A DNA stretch of 10,190 nt from Cyclostephanos tholiformis (taxonomy: Eukaryota; Bacillariophyta; Thalassiosirophyceae; Thalassiosirales; Thalassiosiraceae): NCBI GenBank assembly GCA_036939975.1, contig JALLPB010001353.1:1-10190 (forward strand), in the 5' to 3' direction. Both the position numbers and the translations under genes were made by a program. Positions 7,289-10,190 of the stretch are shown here, one piece after another. Below the pieces are notes generated by a model that saw only the letters and a list, made by a program, of their open reading frames with translations, did not search any database and was not told the origin of the DNA. The first letter of the stretch is position 1, and each line of letters starts with the position of its first letter.

Positions 7289-8212
7289 CTACACCGGCCG
7301 TTCCCCCTCGACGGAATCGATCATTGTGAAGTACCCCAGCTCGCTCTCGATCATCGACATCTCGTCGACGTACTCGTTGCCGTCGATGTTTGCGTCAGGA
7401 TTGCCATGAGTCCTGCCGGTAACGGATATAGAGTTCCCCACCATACCGATGTTGCCCCAGAATTCGCGTTTGACCTGATACTTGACGTCACCGAGCTTGT
7501 TGGTGCCGGAACTTGAGGGCGTTTTAACGAATATTAGGAAGTGAGTCAGATCAAGTCAAGATCCGGATCGTCGTGAGGGGCTAGTAACACAGAAACTATC
7601 CGCAAGGCAAAGGGCCATGGGTAAAAACAAAGAGATCACTCACCCCCCCGACTCGTAGGTCCGCGTGAGTCTCATCCTGAACGGCCTGTCCTCCTCCGTC
7701 GCGGTCTCGATGACCGACCAGGATCCTTCCCATGCGGCAACGGGTGGTCCGTTCGTCACGCCAAGGGTAACAGTTCCGTCGTCGTTGAGACGGAGCGACG
7801 TCTCACATTCCTCCCTATCCTCCAGCTCCTCGAGTTGGAACTCTTTCGATGCCAGATCCGATCGGGAAATTCGTAGGAAAAGGGACCGCTTTTCGGAGGA
7901 TGCGGATGGTAGATTCGAAGTCGAGTATTTTCCGTCGTATTCGAAAGATGGCAAGTCAATGTAGTGAGTATCGTTGGGGAGATGTTATATTCGAAATATT
8001 ACGAGGATGCACTCGTTCTCGCGAGTCTAATGCATTGGAGTAAAGCGCATTTCTCGCGCACACATAAGGGATTGTTTAAAACATTTCGCGGATGGACTAC
8101 TACTCACTTTGTCGGCAACCGCGGAACGAAGGGACGACGATGACGCGAAGGAATCCACAGCCGAGGCCATGAGAGTTATCGAGAGTACGTGGAGGAGTAT
8201 TTTCCTAGTCAT
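7289..8212 (-). CDS. Small secreted or plastid-targeted protein, three exons (190 aa), function unknown
   Basis: Reconstructed on the minus strand: exon 1 8212-8108 (35 codons), exon 2 7888-7644, exon 3 7511-7289 ending in TAG. Exon 1 encodes MTRKILLHVLSITLMASAVD followed by SFASSSSLR. This is a signal peptide, with a Phe near the predicted cleavage site and a Ser-rich tail, like the ASAFAP-type bipartite plastid presequence of diatoms. Exons 2 and 3 join in phase, with a split Gly codon across GTGAGT...CAAG. The mature protein has SRSDLASKEFQLEELEDREE, then a DDGTVTLG strand, a GSWSV strand, FRMRLTRTYESG, YQVKREFWGNIG, and a C-terminal ELGYFTMID. This alternating pattern suggests a small beta-rich domain. 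It resembles uncharacterised proteins I associate with ochrophytes, though this cannot be checked here. The start is chosen for its good context (CAACCATGA) and the signal peptide; an upstream in-frame Met at about 8263 would bury the signal. The exon 2 start is the weakest point. Confidence 0.72.
7512..7643 (-). other. Spliceosomal intron 2 of the three-exon gene (132 nt)
   Basis: The donor is GTGAGT directly after a G-run and the acceptor is CTCAAG. Removing it joins the TYESGG reading to the GTNKLGDVKY reading in phase, across a split glycine codon. Reading through instead gives a TGA almost at once. The length is typical of diatom introns. Confidence 0.78.
7889..8107 (-). other. Spliceosomal intron 1 of the three-exon gene (219 nt, acceptor uncertain)
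   Basis: The donor is GTGAGT following GCCGACAAA. The only AG that leaves exon 2 open is at 7890-7889 (CGAAAAG), because no AG dinucleotide occurs on the minus strand between about 8010 and 7891. The frame is open back to 7984, just before an in-frame TAA at 7987-7985, so 32 codons of apparently coding sequence (including SFEYDGKYSTSNL) would be intronic. The donor is firm; the acceptor is tentative. Confidence 0.5.
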
Positions 8213-8500
8213 GGTTGCTTGAGCTTTCTTTTGTGAGGAGTAGAGAGTAGGGGTACTCTTCATCTCCAAGAAGTGAGAGTGGGCGCGGCGGGGTCTACTA
8301 GGGGACGAGATGGCGGACCGAGGAGGGGCGGCGGGCCGGGGGCGAAACGACAAAAAAATATCATGACAACAACCAGATGGCACGTTGTTCTCATCAAATG
8401 CCTGCTGTCATCGCCAATCCTCGCTAGAGTTTGGAACTTGGTACCAGGGAGTCCAAAAAAAAATAATGCAGATTTATCATCCAATCTGGATTCTACTCTA
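8213..8500. other. Upstream region of the three-exon gene, no gene seen
   Basis: This is the probable promoter and 5' leader of the minus-strand gene. It contains a perfect inverted repeat AGAGTA-GGGG-TACTCT at 8244-8259, 32-47 bases before the ATG, and a strongly GC-rich patch at about 8280-8350 (GGCGG/GGGCC-rich). Open frames here are short and compositionally biased; none is supportable. Confidence 0.5.
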
Positions 8501-8720
8501 AGGGGGTGTCCAGAGGCAAAAATGGCGAAAACTGTCAGATCATAGTTTGATGCAATACCTTTTTACCATATACTGGGGTATTTGGGGTTTCCAGAGGCGA
8601 ATAGTCAAAATGTTGATATCTTACTTTTGTACCCTTTTTCCATACCTCGGTATGAGAGGCGATCCAGAGGCAAATTTCATGTTAATAAATGGTACTCTCG
8701 GACCCATTAATTATTTGTCA
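8501..8720. repeat. Degenerate tandem repeat, about 75-80 base period, with TCCAGAGGC core
   Basis: The core TCCAGAGGC(A/G)AA recurs at 8509, 8590 and 8663. A second shared block, ACC(C)TTTTT-CCATA followed by a GGTAT, occurs at about 8557-8581 and 8630-8653. Each of these second blocks can fold: CCATATAC-TGGG-GTATTTGG at 8566-8585 and CATACC-TC-GGTATG at 8641-8654. Spaced repeats of this kind are typical of the subterminal regions of cut-and-paste transposons, and the transposase remnant downstream makes that reading attractive. It remains inference. Confidence 0.55.
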
Positions 8721-9206
8721 TCACATTGTGTCATTTATTAATAACTGTATACTGCATCAATAGACACAGGGACAATGTGGGGCAAGCCAATAATGTGGGG
8801 CAAAAACTCTTAACAGCTTTAGAGCAATTTTGGTTCATGCGGGAACCCAAAACATCACAGTCGTACTTTTCAAGTAGGTATGTAGGGTTGGTGGGAACTG
8901 ATGCACAACAATTTTGGGTCTCAACCCCCCCCCCAACATGTGTAGGAATCCTTTGTGATCCTCTCATTGAATCCATAAAAAAGAGATAAGATGGAACAAT
9001 TCGATGATGGTGAAACAGCCATTGCAATCGATGTTTTGGTTTGGGGGGAGGGGGGAATATGATATGGGTTAGGTCCCCCATGTCTCGAGGATCACGAGGT
9101 ATGCTGATTTCCCGGCTGTTGTCCAGTGGTTCTAAAGGTATGAATTATTTTTGTTGGTGCTTATAGCGTACCCCCCCAATTTCATCGCCCCGACTTGAAC
9201 ACCTTG
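8721..9206. other. Non-coding stretch with homopolymer runs, probable transposon 3' flank
   Basis: No gene is supportable here. The visible structure is a run of ten C at 8925-8934, a G6-A-G6 block at 9043-9055 and a C run near 9172. The longest minus-strand frame (9081-8731) is proline/glycine-rich only where it reads these runs and shows no recognisable domain. The region lies just downstream of the transposase stop codon, so it probably belongs to the element's untranslated end. Confidence 0.45.
8774..8803. repeat. Two exact 12-base direct repeats, period 18
   Basis: AATGTGGGGCAA occurs at 8774-8785 and 8792-8803. It lies inside the non-coding stretch between the degenerate repeats and the transposase remnant, and may be part of the transposon end or a minor slippage product. 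Confidence 0.6.
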
Positions 9207-9252
9207 TTATGGTTGTGTTTGTGATTTATCACAAATGCAACTGCAACCATAA
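9207..9252. repeat. Imperfect hairpin at the end of the transposase frame
   Basis: Outer arms TTATGGTTG (9207-9215) and CAACCATAA (9244-9252) are exactly complementary. An inner stem TTTGTGAT-TT-ATCACAAA (9218-9235) is also exact, separated from the outer arms by 2 and 8 unpaired bases. The structure includes the probable stop codon of the minus-strand transposase frame. It could be a 3'-end structure or an internal binding site. Confidence 0.6.
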
Positions 9253-10190
9253 TGACAACTTACCCCTTTGCCCTTTTTAATGGAGTGGCACAAACAAATC
9301 TTGCACCCTGTGTCTGCACTGCATTCCTCACAGAAGTAGCTCATATTGTATGCTCGCTTTTGTTTTGCTTACTTTTTTTTATGCCAGGGCATCTCGTCCA
9401 GCAGCACCTTCGGCATTCATTTGTGTGCATTGGCTGGTGAACACGCCACATCTGCCTCTTCTTCTGATCTGTTAGCTGGCTTTTGGCCAAGATTGCCGCA
9501 GTACTTGTTGGGGGTGACAGCATCACTTCTGACTTATCATGCCCATCCACTCAGTCCATGTCATGCAGATGATCCCATACAATTGCATTGACTGTCCTCA
9601 TTGGCACAAACCATGTGCCAGCTCCTTCACTGCCTTTCCCATAAAACTTTCCCACCATCTCTCAACACCAACTCTCTGTACATGACATATGCATTGTTCA
9701 TAGCCGTGTTGAAGAAGCAGAACACAAGTTTTGGTGCTCATTTGTGGGTCCAGGTGTTCCCGGCCATGTCATACTTTGCCTCCGCCCTGTTCCCCTTGTC
9801 GATCAGGTGGAATGTCTTGCAATATGTCATTGTCTGCTCCGAACAAGGCAATGGCTTCTGACACATCTCCCGCTTCTTATTCTTGTCCTTCCCCCTCTGC
9901 CTCAACCCATCCTCTGCATCCAAAATTGAGTTGCACTATGATAATTTGACAATGTCTTCATGATGGCATTGTCGGACCATACCACAAACAACAAATTCTT
10001 GCTGATGTGTTCTCAGATGATCAACTCATAGGTGCCAATTTTCATCTTGTCGACAATTTCCTTGATGTTGGCTCTGACTCTGTTTTGTTTGTGACATGCC
10101 ATCCATATTGAGCTGCCACTCATCGTGTCCGATCTGTGCCATCATGTCTCCCAGCATGTAAGCAGAGTCCATGGTGATGCAGTGGCCCTT
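9207..10190 (-). pseudogene. piggyBac-like transposase remnant (C-terminal half, frameshifted, runs off the window)
   Basis: Reading the minus strand from 10190 gives KGHCITMDSAYM, the second catalytic Asp context of piggyBac transposases, within a DDE_Tnp_1_7-type domain. A frameshift near 10085 leads to IKEIVDKMKIGTYE and FVVWSDNAI, with an in-frame TGA between them. A second shift near 9935 returns to the first frame for the third Asp context (TFHLID, Asp codon 9800-9798). This is followed by a helix segment NTAMNNAYVMY, with TGA at 9740-9738 where the family would have Trp or similar. Further shifts lead to ECRRCCWTRCPG (about 9410-9376) and CEECSADTGCKICLCHS (about 9335-9285). This is the C-terminal Cys/His-rich zinc-binding domain that recognises the transposon ends in piggyBac. 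The terminal stop is at 9209-9207. At least four frame changes and several stops mean it cannot encode an active enzyme. The N-terminal half lies beyond the window. Confidence 0.82.

Larger units (their letters stand above)
8501..10190 (-). mobile_element. Decayed piggyBac-type DNA transposon, partial
   Basis: Defined by the transposase remnant at 9207-10190 plus the repeat-rich non-coding segment downstream of it. A candidate outer end is near 8500, where plus-strand CTAA directly precedes GGGGGTGTCCAGAGGC. piggyBac elements insert at TTAA, so CTAA could be a mutated target duplication. The opposite end is not in the window, so neither inverted terminal repeats nor target duplication can be confirmed; the 8501 boundary is a guess. 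Confidence 0.45.

Noticed and set aside
7665..7964. 99-codon plus-strand ORF opposite exon 2 of the targeted-protein gene
   Set aside because: Ser-rich antisense shadow of a better supported spliced minus-strand exon.
8027..8383. 118-codon minus-strand ORF as the complete gene at this place
   Set aside because: The longer N-terminus buries the signal peptide, and the C-terminal part runs through a GTGAGT donor into intron sequence. Only the MTRK exon (8212-8108) is kept.
8731..9081. 116-codon minus-strand ORF between the targeted-protein gene and the transposase
   Set aside because: It reads through homopolymer runs, has no recognisable domain and lies in the probable transposon untranslated end.
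1..10190. CRISPR array, prokaryotic operon, or phage-like module
   Set aside because: No regularly spaced identical repeats with unique spacers, no ribosome binding sites, and GT-AG introns plus signal-peptide style indicate a eukaryotic nuclear genome.

Overview
The window looks like nuclear DNA of a eukaryotic microalga, most likely a diatom. The coding density is moderate, and two long intronless genes encode low-complexity, acidic and serine-rich proteins. A third gene has short GT-AG introns and a hydrophobic targeting peptide with a diatom-like Ala-Ser-Ala/Phe region, and the right edge carries a decayed piggyBac-type transposase. The assignment to diatoms is inference; no rRNA, tRNA or marker gene is present to confirm it.

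Layout. From 85 to 2436 (minus strand) lies a 783-residue proline-rich, charged, largely disordered protein of unknown function. A 357-base divergent intergenic region (2437-2793) follows, holding a possible 70-codon ORF and a strong-looking 3' splice site. From 2794 to 6480 (plus strand) lies a 1228-residue protein with one recognisable folded domain, a glutaredoxin/SH3BGR-like thioredoxin fold at about residues 163-257 without a CxxC motif, set in a very long disordered, Ser/Asp/Glu-rich chain. The 6481-7288 interval separates two convergent genes. It contains a candidate tiny membrane-protein gene on the minus strand, an ACGT-core dyad upstream of it, and two near-perfect palindromes.

From 7289 to 8212 (minus strand) I reconstruct a three-exon gene for a small secreted or plastid-routed protein of 190 residues. 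Its second and third exons join in frame at good GT-AG sites. The interval 8213-9206 has no supportable gene. It holds degenerate repeats of about 75 bases, homopolymer runs and short direct repeats that may be the non-coding end of a transposon. From 9207 to beyond the right edge is the C-terminal half of a piggyBac-like (DDE_Tnp_1_7 type) transposase on the minus strand, broken by several frameshifts and stops but keeping the second and third catalytic aspartate contexts and the C-terminal Cys/His-rich domain.

No operon-like functional unit is evident. The two large genes share a bidirectional promoter region and may be co-regulated. I saw no clear new multi-gene system. The points most worth checking are the redox-dead thioredoxin-fold scaffold, the small spliced targeted protein, the tiny membrane-protein candidate with its dyad, and the transposon boundary.
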